Below, piece by piece: positions 49,755 to 59,600 of a DNA stretch of 64,000 bases. Source of the DNA: Flavobacteriales bacterium (GTDB taxonomy: Bacteria > Bacteroidota > Bacteroidia > Flavobacteriales_D > UBA2798). The stretch lies in the NCBI GenBank assembly GCA_019694795.1, contig JAIBBF010000005.1, forward strand, positions 1-64,000, in the 5' to 3' direction. Each line of letters opens with the position of its first letter. The stretch's first letter is position 1. The notes below the pieces were generated by a model. It did not search any database. It saw only the letters and a program-made list of their open reading frames with translations, and had not been told where the DNA came from. The position numbers were made by a program, and so were the translations under genes.

Positions 49755-51088
49755 CAGATTTTAATGTTTTTCCAGTTACCTTTTTGTATGTAATATAAAC
49801 AAGCAAACAACATCATTCCGAAATAAACATATTCCAGGCACCATACAATGGTGATGGGTTGCGGATATTGAACGGCAAGTAACCATGCTCCAAATAAATA
49901 AATACCAATCGAAATGGCCTCAATACGAAATGCTGTTTTCGAATCGCCTGCTCCTGAAATGAGATTCAATAAGGGAGAAGTAACTGCCAGTAGAAACATT
50001 GCACCCGTTACAACCTGTAAAGTGTAGGCAGCGTCTCCAAGTATTGCGTTGTTTTCGGATATAAACGGAATCACCAGTGCAGGGAAAAAGATATTGGAGA
50101 AGGTGAAAAGAAAGGAGGCGATTAAATTAAGAATGACAATTTTTCGCACGGTCGGAATCACTTCATTGGTTTTTCCTTCTGCAATTAAATGCGAAACAAA
50201 GGTTCGGGTTGCCGATCCAATTCCTAAAACCGGAATTAATGCAATGAGATAAAACATCCGGATGATTTGCGAAATTTCTAAATCGTGCGGCCCCATTTGC
50301 TCAATGAAAAAGAAAAAAATGGTCCAGGTTCCTGTACTGATCGCTCCCTGCAACATCAAAGGCCACGATAAAATCATGATTTCACGAATGCGTTGCCACT
50401 GGATATGAAATGGACGAATCAACAAATAGGTTTTGGCCTGTTTATCGTTGATGGTATAAAGAATGACAAATACAAGAGCAAGAATTTCCGAAAGAACAGT
50501 GGCTAGTGCAGCACCTTTTAATCCCATTGGTTCAAATCCGAAATTCCCAAAGATCATTCCATAATCCAGCAACACATTTCCAATAGCAGTGATCAGTGTG
50601 TAATACATAATCATTCGCGTTTTGGCAATGCCTGAATAAAAAGACTGGAAGGCTAATGTTGGAATGGCAACTATAAATCCATAAGAGCGAACCGATAAGA
50701 ATTCCTGCATTTTTATCAGGGTCGACGGATCATTTACAATGGGAGGAAGAAATAAAACGTTAACCAGTAAAAGCAATACGGTAAAAATCACACCAGTGAT
50801 GGCGAGTAAGAAAAAGGTCTGACGAAAAAGATCTCCGGCTTCAGTAAAATGTTTTTCTCCATCGCGACGCGCAATCAAAACCTGAGCACCGTTGGAAATT
50901 CCGGTGGCGAGCATAAAGAGGGTGACATACAACATTCCTGCATTTCCACTCGCGTTGAAATCGATGGAACCTACACGATTAAGAAAAGCGGAGTCGGTAA
51001 TAAGGACCGTAAACTGAACAAAAACGCCAATCATAATCGGTGATGCAACCGACAAAATTTTGCTATATGATAAACTGCTTTTCTCCAT
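49754..51088 (-). CDS. MATE family efflux transporter
   Basis: A 444-residue membrane protein with about 12 transmembrane helices in two similar halves. MATE family features are ASPIMIGVFVQFTVLITDSAF at the start, GISNGAQVLIARRDGEK and IGSATRTFVSHLIAEGK, and the second-half LVSGAG-like ISGAGDSKTAFR. Members export drugs, dyes or natural compounds using Na+ or H+ gradients; the substrate is not predictable. It lies between rlmI and fmt, joined to both by TGATG stop-start overlaps. Confidence 0.93.
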   Translation of the reverse strand: MEKSSLSYSKILSVASPIMIGVFVQFTVLITDSAFLNRVGSIDFNASGNAGMLYVTLFMLATGISNGAQVLIARRDGEKHFTEAGDLFRQTFFLLAITGVIFTVLLLLVNVLFLPPIVNDPSTLIKMQEFLSVRSYGFIVAIPTLAFQSFYSGIAKTRMIMYYTLITAIGNVLLDYGMIFGNFGFEPMGLKGAALATVLSEILALVFVILYTINDKQAKTYLLIRPFHIQWQRIREIMILSWPLMLQGAISTGTWTIFFFFIEQMGPHDLEISQIIRMFYLIALIPVLGIGSATRTFVSHLIAEGKTNEVIPTVRKIVILNLIASFLFTFSNIFFPALVIPFISENNAILGDAAYTLQVVTGAMFLLAVTSPLLNLISGAGDSKTAFRIEAISIGIYLFGAWLLAVQYPQPITIVWCLEYVYFGMMLFACLYYIQKGNWKNIKI

Positions 51089-52263
51089 CAGTCAATAGCA
51101 ATCACTAAGCCTTTTAAATATTCTCCTTCGGGATGGAAAATGGAAACCGGGTGATCGGCGGGTTGATGCATACGATGAAGTATTCTCACGTTTCTTCCTG
51201 CGTTAATGGCTGCCGACATCACCGCTCCGGTGAATAATTCCATATCGATAACTTGCGAACAGGAAAAAGTAAAAATTAATCCGCCCGGTTTAATCTGACG
51301 GATGGCTTCTTCGTTGAGTCGACGATAGCCCTGAATGGCGTTATGTTTTGCCGATAAATGTTTTGCAAAAGCAGGTGGATCCAAAACAATGATGTCGTAA
51401 TCCTTTTCAATATTTCTTAAATAGGGAATAGCATCTGCAACGATGGATTTGTGTTGTGCTCCTTTATTCGTTAATGCAATATTGGTTTCGGTTAATTCAA
51501 TCGCTTTTTTAGATGAATCGAGCGAGTGAACTTCCTTTGCATTGTTTTGTAGTGCATAAACTGAAAATCCTCCTGAATAGCAAAACGTGTTCAGGATTTT
51601 TTTTCCATTGGAATATTCGCCTAATAATTTTCGGTTTTCACGCTGGTCGATAAAAAATCCGGTTTTTTGTCCGCTTACCCAATCCACCGCAAAACGATGT
51701 CCGTTCTCCATTACCTCTTTTCCCGAAATCTCATCGCCAAATAAAAATTCATTTTTTTCCGATACCCCTTTGGATAAGGTTTCACTGCTTTTATCGTAAA
51801 CCGAAATTAATTTTTCTCCAAATGCGGCCTTCAGTGCATTAACGATATGTTCCCTTTCACGAAACATGCCGGTGGAGTGACATTGCACCACGCAAACACC
51901 GTCGTAATAATCGATCACTAATCCAGGTAATCCATCGCCCTCGCCGTGTACCAGTCGAAATACATTGGTAGATCCACCCGGAAACAATCCAATTCGCTTG
52001 CGAACCTCTAATGCAGCAGCTATTTTTTCGTTCCAGAAGTCACGATCCGGAAACAAATTCCCAAAACGGAGCATACGAACCGTAATACTTCCGGTTTGGA
52101 AATGACCATATCCCAGCGTTTTTCCACTCTTTTCTCTCACTTCAACGATGTCGCCTTCAGAAGGCTGTCCTTTAGTGTCGGAAATGGCTCCGGAAAACAC
52201 CCAGGGGTGAAATCTCAGTAAGGATCTTTCCTTACCGGCTTTTAAGGTGATAATGGCATGCAT
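51088..52263 (-). CDS. rlmI: 23S rRNA (cytosine) methyltransferase, RlmI-like
   Basis: A 391-residue class I methyltransferase. The N-terminal PUA domain (about 1-70, LKAGKERSLLRFHPWVFSGA) is followed by an EEHAD-like middle and a Rossmann SAM domain with ILNTFCYSGGFSVYAL (motif I), VHSLDSSKKA, and the DPPAFAKH catalytic loop near residue 300. RlmI methylates C1962 of 23S rRNA. The start at 52263 lies right after a TAGTTTTG promoter box on the minus strand and gives a normal N-terminus; an in-frame start further upstream would overlap the divergent lipoprotein gene. Confidence 0.92.
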   Translation of the reverse strand: MHAIITLKAGKERSLLRFHPWVFSGAISDTKGQPSEGDIVEVREKSGKTLGYGHFQTGSITVRMLRFGNLFPDRDFWNEKIAAALEVRKRIGLFPGGSTNVFRLVHGEGDGLPGLVIDYYDGVCVVQCHSTGMFREREHIVNALKAAFGEKLISVYDKSSETLSKGVSEKNEFLFGDEISGKEVMENGHRFAVDWVSGQKTGFFIDQRENRKLLGEYSNGKKILNTFCYSGGFSVYALQNNAKEVHSLDSSKKAIELTETNIALTNKGAQHKSIVADAIPYLRNIEKDYDIIVLDPPAFAKHLSAKHNAIQGYRRLNEEAIRQIKPGGLIFTFSCSQVIDMELFTGAVMSAAINAGRNVRILHRMHQPADHPVSIFHPEGEYLKGLVIAID

Positions 52264-52272
52264 ATTGAAGTG

Positions 52273-52280
52273 CAAAACTA
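52273..52280 (-). promoter_or_regulatory. -7 promoter box of rlmI (TAGTTTTG, minus strand)
   Basis: The reverse complement of CAAAACTA. The rlmI ATG begins only 9 bases after the box, so the transcript would have almost no leader. Confidence 0.5.
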
Positions 52281-52325
52281 AACAATTGCGCGACATTCTG
52301 TTTTTACTAATCGATTTAGAATCCT

Positions 52326-52333
52326 TATGTTTG
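52326..52333 (+). promoter_or_regulatory. -7 promoter box of the lipoprotein gene (TATGTTTG)
   Basis: An exact TAnnTTTG match, 10 bases before the ATG at 52344. The expected start of transcription is within a few bases of the start codon. Confidence 0.5.
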
Positions 52334-52343
52334 CAACCCCGAA

Positions 52344-52976
52344 ATGAAACTGCTTGCGTCCATAACCGTTTTCTCACTGGTAACATTATTCTATTCCTGC
52401 AGCGGAGAGGATAATTCCGGGACTAATCCGTCGAATACCATCAAGTTGACCGACACCACCCTGGCAACCGACGAAGTAGTGGTAGATTCTGCACTATTTT
52501 CAGACCGGCCATCAACCGAAGAAATGTTGGAATCCTTTGAATACTGCAAGGAAAATGCAGAGAATTCTATGACCTGCAAATATTTTATTGCGAAAGCTAT
52601 TTGCTGGTACTACGATATCACCGATTTTGAAACGGAAGACGGAAGATATGTCGATTTCGAAGAGATTCGTCCGATTGTATTGTCCTCCAAAGCATGGCAC
52701 CTGGCCGGACCCGCATCCAGTCAGTCGGCTCTCGATGCTGCCATGAATGCTGCGAATGAAGGAAAGGCTGCAATTGCTATCAGCGAAAGAGATAAATACG
52801 GTCACGTTGTTTTAATTCTTCCCGGTAAAGGAGAAAAAGCACCTGCATGGGGCGGTTTAACCTGTCCGAATGTTGCCAGCTTCTTTATGGTTCCCGGTTT
52901 GGAGCCGTTTGTGGATAAATCCATGGCCTATGCATGGAATTCACCCGACGGAATTCAGGTTTATGTTCGCGATTGA
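52344..52976 (+). CDS. Lipoprotein with possible papain-like amidase features
   Basis: A 210-residue lipoprotein. The N-terminus MKLLASITVFSLVTLFYSCSG has a lipobox ending in Cys19, followed by a Ser/Thr/Asp-rich spacer to about residue 50. The folded part has a cysteine in AKAICWYYDIT (about residue 88) and a histidine in KYGHVVLILPGKG (about 152). It then shows WGGLTCPNVASFF and AYAWNSPDG. The Cys and His placement resembles NlpC/P60 or Tae-type amidases, so a peptidoglycan amidase is conceivable; I cannot confirm it. It is divergent from rlmI, with an 80-base intergenic region. Confidence 0.75.
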   Translation: MKLLASITVFSLVTLFYSCSGEDNSGTNPSNTIKLTDTTLATDEVVVDSALFSDRPSTEEMLESFEYCKENAENSMTCKYFIAKAICWYYDITDFETEDGRYVDFEEIRPIVLSSKAWHLAGPASSQSALDAAMNAANEGKAAIAISERDKYGHVVLILPGKGEKAPAWGGLTCPNVASFFMVPGLEPFVDKSMAYAWNSPDGIQVYVRD

Positions 52977-53003
52977 TTTGCCTATCTTGGCAAAAAAAAT
53001 CAA

Positions 53004-53498
53004 ATGAAAACAGAAGCTCAGGTTTTAGCAGAAATGCTGGATTACAACCGTAAACAAACCATCGGTTATTTTAATAAAATTTCTCCGGATCAGTATACGC
53101 GTTCTTTTGAAGTGAACGGTAAAACACTCAATTCACCATTGTGGATCATCGGACATCTGGCGGTTACTGAAAATTATCTATGTCTTCGCTCAACGGGTGC
53201 AGAAATTGTGCGCTTCTCCTGGGCAAAACAATTCGGACTTGGCGCTGCCTTACCATCAGAATCAGAATATCCTGCCGCTTCAGAAATCCTTGAAATATTT
53301 CACGCAGTGCACGAAGCATCCATGAGAAAAATCATGTCACTGAGTGATGAAGAACTTCTTCAGGTAAATGCTTCAGGGATGAAGTTTGGAGGAGATGATT
53401 CTGTCCGGACCATTGTACGTCACGCCATTGCACATGAAGGTCAGCATGCAGGTCATTTAGGTTGGTTGTGTAAGTTAAATGGTGTAAAAACCATATAA
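53004..53498 (+). CDS. DinB family putative metal-dependent hydrolase
   Basis: A 164-residue four-helix-bundle protein. The three metal-binding histidines expected of DinB/YfiT are present: IIGHLAVTEN (near residue 51) and HEGQHAGHLGWL (about 143-153). Known relatives are thiol-S-transferases or nucleases of unclear substrate. It may be transcribed with the preceding lipoprotein gene, 27 bases upstream; a promoter-like TATCTTGG upstream is a one-mismatch -7 box. Confidence 0.88.
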   Translation: MKTEAQVLAEMLDYNRKQTIGYFNKISPDQYTRSFEVNGKTLNSPLWIIGHLAVTENYLCLRSTGAEIVRFSWAKQFGLGAALPSESEYPAASEILEIFHAVHEASMRKIMSLSDEELLQVNASGMKFGGDDSVRTIVRHAIAHEGQHAGHLGWLCKLNGVKTI

Positions 53499-53568
53499 AA
53501 GTGATAAAAGTCGTATTGCACTTTTGCAAGCTTGTCTATTTTGCAGCCATTAACCCAAGATTCTTTTT

Positions 53569-54666
53569 ATGTTTAATCGAATAGTTGTTACTCTTTTTGC
53601 CAGTGGAATTTTTCTGTTTTCCTGCGGCGAAAAAGAGAAGGGTATTCATCCCGAACGAAAAGCACTCACCGAGTTTGTTTATGGAAGCGGAAGCATTCGT
53701 GCTGCGGAAGAATACAAAGTATATTCCACTGTTTCCGGTATCGTTGATGAGATTTTTCCTGAAGAAGGGGATACGCTTCAATTGGATCAACTCATTGCCA
53801 GAATTAAGAGTGATAATACCGGGTTAAATGAGATGAATTCCAAAATTGCCTGGGATTTTGCGCGCGAAAATTATGATCCTAATTCTTCTGCAATGCAAGA
53901 ATTAAAACTGGCCATTGTTACAGCCGAAACCAGGTTCAAACGCGACTCGGTTAATTTTATCCGCTTTAAAAATCTGAAAGAAAATGATGCCGTTTCCGAA
54001 AATGATTTTGAGCAGGCTAAACTCGCTTTCGATTTATCGGCGAATACATTGATTTCTGCACGCAAACGATATGAAACAGCATTGCGTCAGTCGAAAACGG
54101 AAATGCAACGTGCAGAGAATGTCTATAAGATGAGTGCGAATAATAAGAAGGATTTCGAATTGCGCAGTAGAATGAATGGTCGGGTGTATGCGATTTACAA
54201 GCAAAAAGGAGAATTGGTCCTGCCTCAGGAACCCATTGCATTGATCGGTGAAAGTTCCAATTTTCTGGTTCAGCTTCTGATTGATGAAATGGATATTGCT
54301 AAGATTAGAATCGGACAAGAAGTTTTAGTCAGCATCGACACCTACGGCGATGAAGTTTTTCATTGCAGAATCTCGAAAATTTATCCCATGCTTGATGAAC
54401 GTTCGCAAACATTTAAGGTGGAAGCTCAATTTGAAAAAGCACCTGAAGTCCTTTATCCGGGATTAAGTCTGGAAGGAAATATTTTAGTGAATGAGAAAAA
54501 AGATGCACTCGTTATACCTAAATCTTACCTCATCAATAAAAAGTTTGTTCGTCTGGAATCCGGCGAAGAAAAAGAAATAAAAACGGGATTATCGAACATG
54601 GAATATGTCGAAGTACTGGAAGGCCTCGATGAGCAATCGACCATTCTTAAACCTGTGGTGGAATAA
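53569..54666 (+). CDS. HlyD/RND-type periplasmic adaptor (membrane fusion) lipoprotein
   Basis: A 365-residue adaptor protein. The N-terminus has a lipobox (FLFSCGE, Cys18) instead of a transmembrane anchor. A biotinyl-lipoyl-like hairpin brackets a long coiled-coil region (about 85-190, including LKENDAVSENDFEQAKLAFD). Beta-barrel domains follow (IGESSNFLVQLLIDEMDIAKIR). It bridges an inner-membrane transporter to an outer-membrane channel. Its stop overlaps the permease start by one base (TAATG). The lipobox form is typical of Gram-negative MacA-like adaptors. No TolC-like gene is in the window. Confidence 0.9.
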   Translation: MFNRIVVTLFASGIFLFSCGEKEKGIHPERKALTEFVYGSGSIRAAEEYKVYSTVSGIVDEIFPEEGDTLQLDQLIARIKSDNTGLNEMNSKIAWDFARENYDPNSSAMQELKLAIVTAETRFKRDSVNFIRFKNLKENDAVSENDFEQAKLAFDLSANTLISARKRYETALRQSKTEMQRAENVYKMSANNKKDFELRSRMNGRVYAIYKQKGELVLPQEPIALIGESSNFLVQLLIDEMDIAKIRIGQEVLVSIDTYGDEVFHCRISKIYPMLDERSQTFKVEAQFEKAPEVLYPGLSLEGNILVNEKKDALVIPKSYLINKKFVRLESGEEKEIKTGLSNMEYVEVLEGLDEQSTILKPVVE

Positions 54667-55925
54667 TGAGGTATAAACTTATTTTTCTGATTGCCCGAAC
54701 TCATTTAATGTCGCGGATTAAACAATCGCTTATTGCGGCGTTGGGTGTGACATTCGGTATTGGTGTTTACATCGGCATGATCGGGTTTATGACCGGACTC
54801 AATAAGTTAATGGACGATTTGATGTTGAATAACACACCACACATTCGTTTGTATAATGATTTAAAAGTTGAACGTTCTGCAATCGGAGCGCGGGTTGCAG
54901 ATTTTGAAAAGAGTGTTTTGGTTGTACATCATCAGCGTCCTAAAGATGCGAAGCGGAATATCCGGAACTCATTAGAGATTATTTCCGAATTAAGAAAAGA
55001 TCCCCGTGTTTTAGGCGTTGCACCGCGATTAAGTACGCAAGTGTTTTATGATTTTGGATCGGTTCAGTTAAACGGATCTATATTAGGAATAGAAGTGTAT
55101 GAAGAAAATAAACTGTTTAATCTTTCAGATAATCTGCTGGAGGGAGAATTATCTTCTCTGGCTACCGAAAATAATGGCGCAGTGATTGGGGTTGGACTCG
55201 CTAAAAAATTATCGGTTGGAGTGGGGGATCGGATCAATTTGACTTCTTCCACCGGTGTTCAGTTTCAATTAAAAGTGGTTGGTATTTTTCAAATTGGAAT
55301 TTCTGCCATTGATGATGTACAAGGATACTCAACACTTAAAACGGCGCAAAAATTATTGGGGAAAAACAAAGATTATATTTCCGATATCAACATTAAGTTG
55401 CACGACATCACCAAAGCGAAAGAATTAGCCGCCGAATATGCACGTCGGTTTGAAGTTACAGCTGTCGACTATAAAACCGCCAATGCGCAAATGGAGTTGG
55501 GGATGAATGTGCGGAATATTATGACCTATGTAGTTGGCGTAGCATTGTTGATTGTAGCAGGATTTGGGATTTACAATATTCTAAATATGTTTATTTTCGA
55601 AAAAATGGATGATATCGCCATTCTGAAAGCTACCGGGTTTTCGACCAGCGATATTCATAGGATTTTTATTTCGGAAGCTTTAATAACAGGATTGGTTGGA
55701 GGAGTATTGGGATTGCTGGTTGGATTTTTAATTTCCTATGGTATCGACAATATTCCATTTGAACAGGATTTTATGCCTACACTTAAAACCTTCCCCGTGA
55801 ATTACGATCCGAAATATTATATTATTGGAATTGTATTTGCGCTGGCTACTACTTTTCTTGCAGGATACTTGCCTGCACGTAAAGCAGGAAAAATTGATCC
55901 GGTAGAAATAATCAGAGGAAAATGA
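54666..55925 (+). CDS. ABC transporter permease, MacB/FtsX type
   Basis: A 419-residue permease with an N-terminal transmembrane helix (about 21-45), a periplasmic MacB-PCD-like region (to about 265) and three C-terminal transmembrane helices of the FtsX domain (about 280-305, 335-355, 380-405), ending in the usual AGYLPARKAGKIDPVEIIRGK (read as two parts, AGYLPARKAG and KIDPVEIIRGK). It exports or extracts lipids, peptides or antibiotics; the DevBCA-like order adaptor-permease-ATPase is seen. The start overlaps the adaptor stop, and its end overlaps the ATPase start by 4 bases. Confidence 0.92.
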   Translation: MRYKLIFLIARTHLMSRIKQSLIAALGVTFGIGVYIGMIGFMTGLNKLMDDLMLNNTPHIRLYNDLKVERSAIGARVADFEKSVLVVHHQRPKDAKRNIRNSLEIISELRKDPRVLGVAPRLSTQVFYDFGSVQLNGSILGIEVYEENKLFNLSDNLLEGELSSLATENNGAVIGVGLAKKLSVGVGDRINLTSSTGVQFQLKVVGIFQIGISAIDDVQGYSTLKTAQKLLGKNKDYISDINIKLHDITKAKELAAEYARRFEVTAVDYKTANAQMELGMNVRNIMTYVVGVALLIVAGFGIYNILNMFIFEKMDDIAILKATGFSTSDIHRIFISEALITGLVGGVLGLLVGFLISYGIDNIPFEQDFMPTLKTFPVNYDPKYYIIGIVFALATTFLAGYLPARKAGKIDPVEIIRGK

Positions 55926-56596
55926 GTTTGGTACTTGAAGCAAAAAATATCGTCAAATATTTTCATGATCCTGCCGATTTTCAGGTGCTGAAAAATGTAT
56001 CGCTCGATGTGAAAAAGGGAGAGTTCGTTTCCATCATGGGGAAATCCGGTTGTGGGAAATCTACCTTGTTGTATATTTTGTCGACCATGGATACCGATTA
56101 TCAGGGTGAATTGCGATTGGATGGCGAATTGGTGTCGGGGAAAACGGTGGACGAATTAGCAAAAATCAGAGGTCAGAAAATTGGATTCGTTTTTCAGTTT
56201 CATTATTTATTACCGGAATTTTCAGTATTGCATAATGTCATGATGCCCGCCATGAAACTGAATCTGAAATCGGAAGAAGAAATCAGAATGGATGCATTAA
56301 ATAAACTGGATTTATTGGGGATAAAAGAACAAGCCGATAAAAAATCGTATCGATTATCGGGCGGACAAAAACAGCGTGTTGCCATTGCACGTGCCTTGAT
56401 CAATGATCCAATGATTATAATGGGCGATGAGCCAACAGGAAATCTTGATTCGAAAAATGCCAATGTGGTTTTTGAAATTTTGCGCGAACTTTCAACTACC
56501 CGCGGACAATCCATGATCATTGTAACGCATGATCCCGACTTCGCTGCAAAAACAGATCGGATTATCGATATGGCCGACGGTGAAATTGTAAAATAA
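55922..56596 (+). CDS. ABC transporter ATP-binding protein, LolD/MacB type
   Basis: A 224-residue ATPase. The Walker A motif is at residues 40-48 (GKSGCGKST), the signature LSGGQKQRVAIARAL near 140, and Walker B IIMGDEPTGNLD near 163, with the switch His in VTHDPDFA. It powers the FtsX-type permease. This is the last gene of the three-gene operon (HlyD-FtsX-ATPase) and is followed by a strong terminator. Confidence 0.95.
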   Translation: MSLVLEAKNIVKYFHDPADFQVLKNVSLDVKKGEFVSIMGKSGCGKSTLLYILSTMDTDYQGELRLDGELVSGKTVDELAKIRGQKIGFVFQFHYLLPEFSVLHNVMMPAMKLNLKSEEEIRMDALNKLDLLGIKEQADKKSYRLSGGQKQRVAIARALINDPMIIMGDEPTGNLDSKNANVVFEILRELSTTRGQSMIIVTHDPDFAAKTDRIIDMADGEIVK

Positions 56597-56627
56597 AAAA
56601 GCCCCGAAATTTTCGGGGCTTTTTTAT
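56594..56627. terminator. Bidirectional terminator between the ABC operon and the adhesin
   Basis: AAAAAAGCCCCGA/TCGGGGCTTTTTT stem with a 5-base loop, A-run before and T-run after. The ABC ATPase stop codon lies at its left edge and the adhesin ends 14 bases further on. Confidence 0.85.
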
Positions 56628-56640
56628 GAATGCGGATTTC

Positions 56641-59600
56641 TTATTTCAACAGACTAACATGTCCGTAATATGTTTTTTGTTGTCCGGTTAACTGATCAAC
56701 CAATTTGATTTTCCAAACATAAACATCTTGTTTCGACATTTTCCCTTTGTAAGTTCCGTTCCAACCTACAGTTGGTGTATGTCCTTCGTGAATTAATTCA
56801 CCCCAACGGTCGAAGATGTAGAAATCATATTTATTCGGATCAGGATCTACACCGTTAATAATCGGTAAGAAGATATCGTTGATTCCATCACCATCCGGTG
56901 TAAATGCATTTGGAACGTAGATGAGAAGCTCATCATAAATGGTTACAAACTGACAAGCGGTATCTGTACATCCGAATTGTGAAATGGCAACCTGACAAAC
57001 TTCGTATACTCCAGGGAATCCACCAGGGAAGGTAAAGCTTGGATTTTGATCGGTGCTTGTTCCCAACGTATCGAATGTCCATAAGAAAGTACTTGCACCA
57101 GAACTTTGATCGGTAAAGTTAACGCTTGGAGAAAGTACAGTTGGTTGTAATGGAGCGTAACTGAAATCGGCCACAGGTATATCGTAAACACAAACTGCAT
57201 CTACAATGGTTGTATCCGAAATACATCCGTCCGGAGAAGTAATTTGAAGTGTTACATCATAGCAACCAGGCGTGTTGAATGTTTGAGTTACACTTGCACA
57301 GTTGTTGGATGTTCCAAGTGCTCCTAAATCCCAAAGACAGTTGCCGCCAATTTGACCAACAGGTGTTGTATTTACCAATGTAGTTGTAAATGGTGCACAA
57401 CCTGCAGCCGGTGTAGCAACGAAGTTAACGCTTGCTGGCGTATAGAAACCAACGTTAACCGACATGTAAAGTGTATCGTTACAAACGTCGAACGACATTA
57501 CATCATAGGTGGTAGGAACAGTTGGAGTAACGGTAGTTGTTTGTGTAGAATCTCCGGATGACCATACGTAGAAATATCCGGGTAAACCTTGCGAACCTTG
57601 TGCGCCCAATGTTACCGATGAGCCGGGACAAATCAATGTATCCGGACTAACGGTTAATGTGTAGAGCGGATAAACATCAACAACTGCACTTGTGGTTGGA
57701 GAAACGCAACCGTTGGCATCTGTAGCAAATACATCATAGGTAGTTTGTGTGGTTTGTGTAACATACACCGATGATGAAGTTGAAGCTGTACCTGTCCATG
57801 TATACGAATATGGAGGCGTACCACCCATACCTAATGCGATAAGATTAAATTCTCCGCCATTACAAGAAGTACCACCTTGAGGAGTCATGATATCGAGTAC
57901 AGCAGGTTCCTGAACAGTAATAGTTGTATCAGCAAAACATCCATTCGCATCTGCGGCTTGAATGAAATAGGTTCCCGCACACACATTTGTAAATGAACCT
58001 GAAGCCTGGAATGTTGCTCCGTTGTCGGTACTGAAACTTGTAGCTGCCGGAGAGGTTACTGTAATTGTTCCGTCGCAAGCCGCATTACAGGTTACATCTG
58101 TTACTACAGTAGAAGTAATTATTACCTGAACAGGTTCAGTGATGGTAAAGGTGGTGTCGATAGAACATCCGTTGTCGTCTGAAATGGTAACAGAATAAGT
58201 ACCATCACAAACTCCTGTTGCAGTTGCCTGAGAAGGACCAGCAATACCGTTCGACCAAATGAAGTGATATAATCCACTTACTGTTCCGCCGGCAGGGAAA
58301 GCCTGAATTTGTCCATCGCATACATCAAAACAGCTTGCGTTAACCGTTGCAAAACTTTGGAATACCAATGGAGTTGGTTCACTTACGATAGCCGTTCCTG
58401 TTACAGAACATCCATTGTTATCCTGAACTTCTAAGTTGTAAGTTCCTGCAGCAATAAAGTTATTGCTTGGGGATGCTGTAAATGTTGCACCTCCATCAAA
58501 ACTATATTGATATGGAGCAGTTCCTCCTGCAGCAACTATGGTAAAGCTTCCTGTAAAATCATTATTACAAAGAAGGTTGGTTACGTTACTGCTCATTGTA
58601 AGAACAGCAGGATCCGTAAGTGTAAAGTTGAAGTTATCGGTACATCCATTTGCATCAGTAACGGTAGCGGTATGCGCTCCTGCACCTAAACCGGTGATGA
58701 TATTCGAAGCTTGAGCAGCTCCTCCATCTACTGAAAACTGCAGAGGTGCTGTTCCGCCCGATACAAGAATTTCTGCCTGACCATCGGTTGATCCGTTACA
58801 TAATGGATTTGTTCCAATCACCCCGGTGAGATCAGGTGAGCCGAGATCTGTTACAGTTACGGTTCCTGTAGCAGGACAGTTATTCGCATCTTCTACAACG
58901 ATGTTATAGGTGTTTGCTGTTAAACTGTTAAATGTATTCGAAGCCTGGAAAGAAGTTCCGTTGTTGTCTGAATATTGATATGCACCTGTTCCTCCGTTTG
59001 CAGTAATCGAAATACTTCCGTTGGCTCCACCGCAAGTGCTGGATGTTGGAGTTGCAGTGAAGGTAACCTGTGTAGGTTGTGAAAGTGCTTGCGGAATCAT
59101 CAGGTTACAACCATTCACATCTTTAATTACCACAGAATAGTTTCCTTGTCCTAATCCAGTAAACGTAGAAGAAGTTTGGAATGTTAAACCATTATCTGAA
59201 GAATACTGGAATGCCGGTGTACCTCCGTTTGCATTTACTACAATAGAACCATCTGTTCCGTTGAAGCAATTTGGATCATCCGGTGTAAGTGTTGCGGTAA
59301 TGGCAGCAGGTTCAGTGATGATAGCGGTGTTGGTCATTGTACAACCATTCGCATCTGTTACACAAACGGTATAAGTTGCAGCAGCTAATCCAAAGAAAGA
59401 AGAGAATGCTTGCGATGTAGCACAGTTATTATTGGAGTATTGGTAAGGTGCAATACCACCCACGGCACCAATCGATAATGTACCGGAGTTGTTTCCGTTA
59501 CAAGTAAGATTCGTGTGGTTTTCTGATACTACAATTTGTGTTGGTTGTGTAATGGTTGCTGTTGCAGTTTGCAAACATCCATTCGCATCTTTTACCACCA

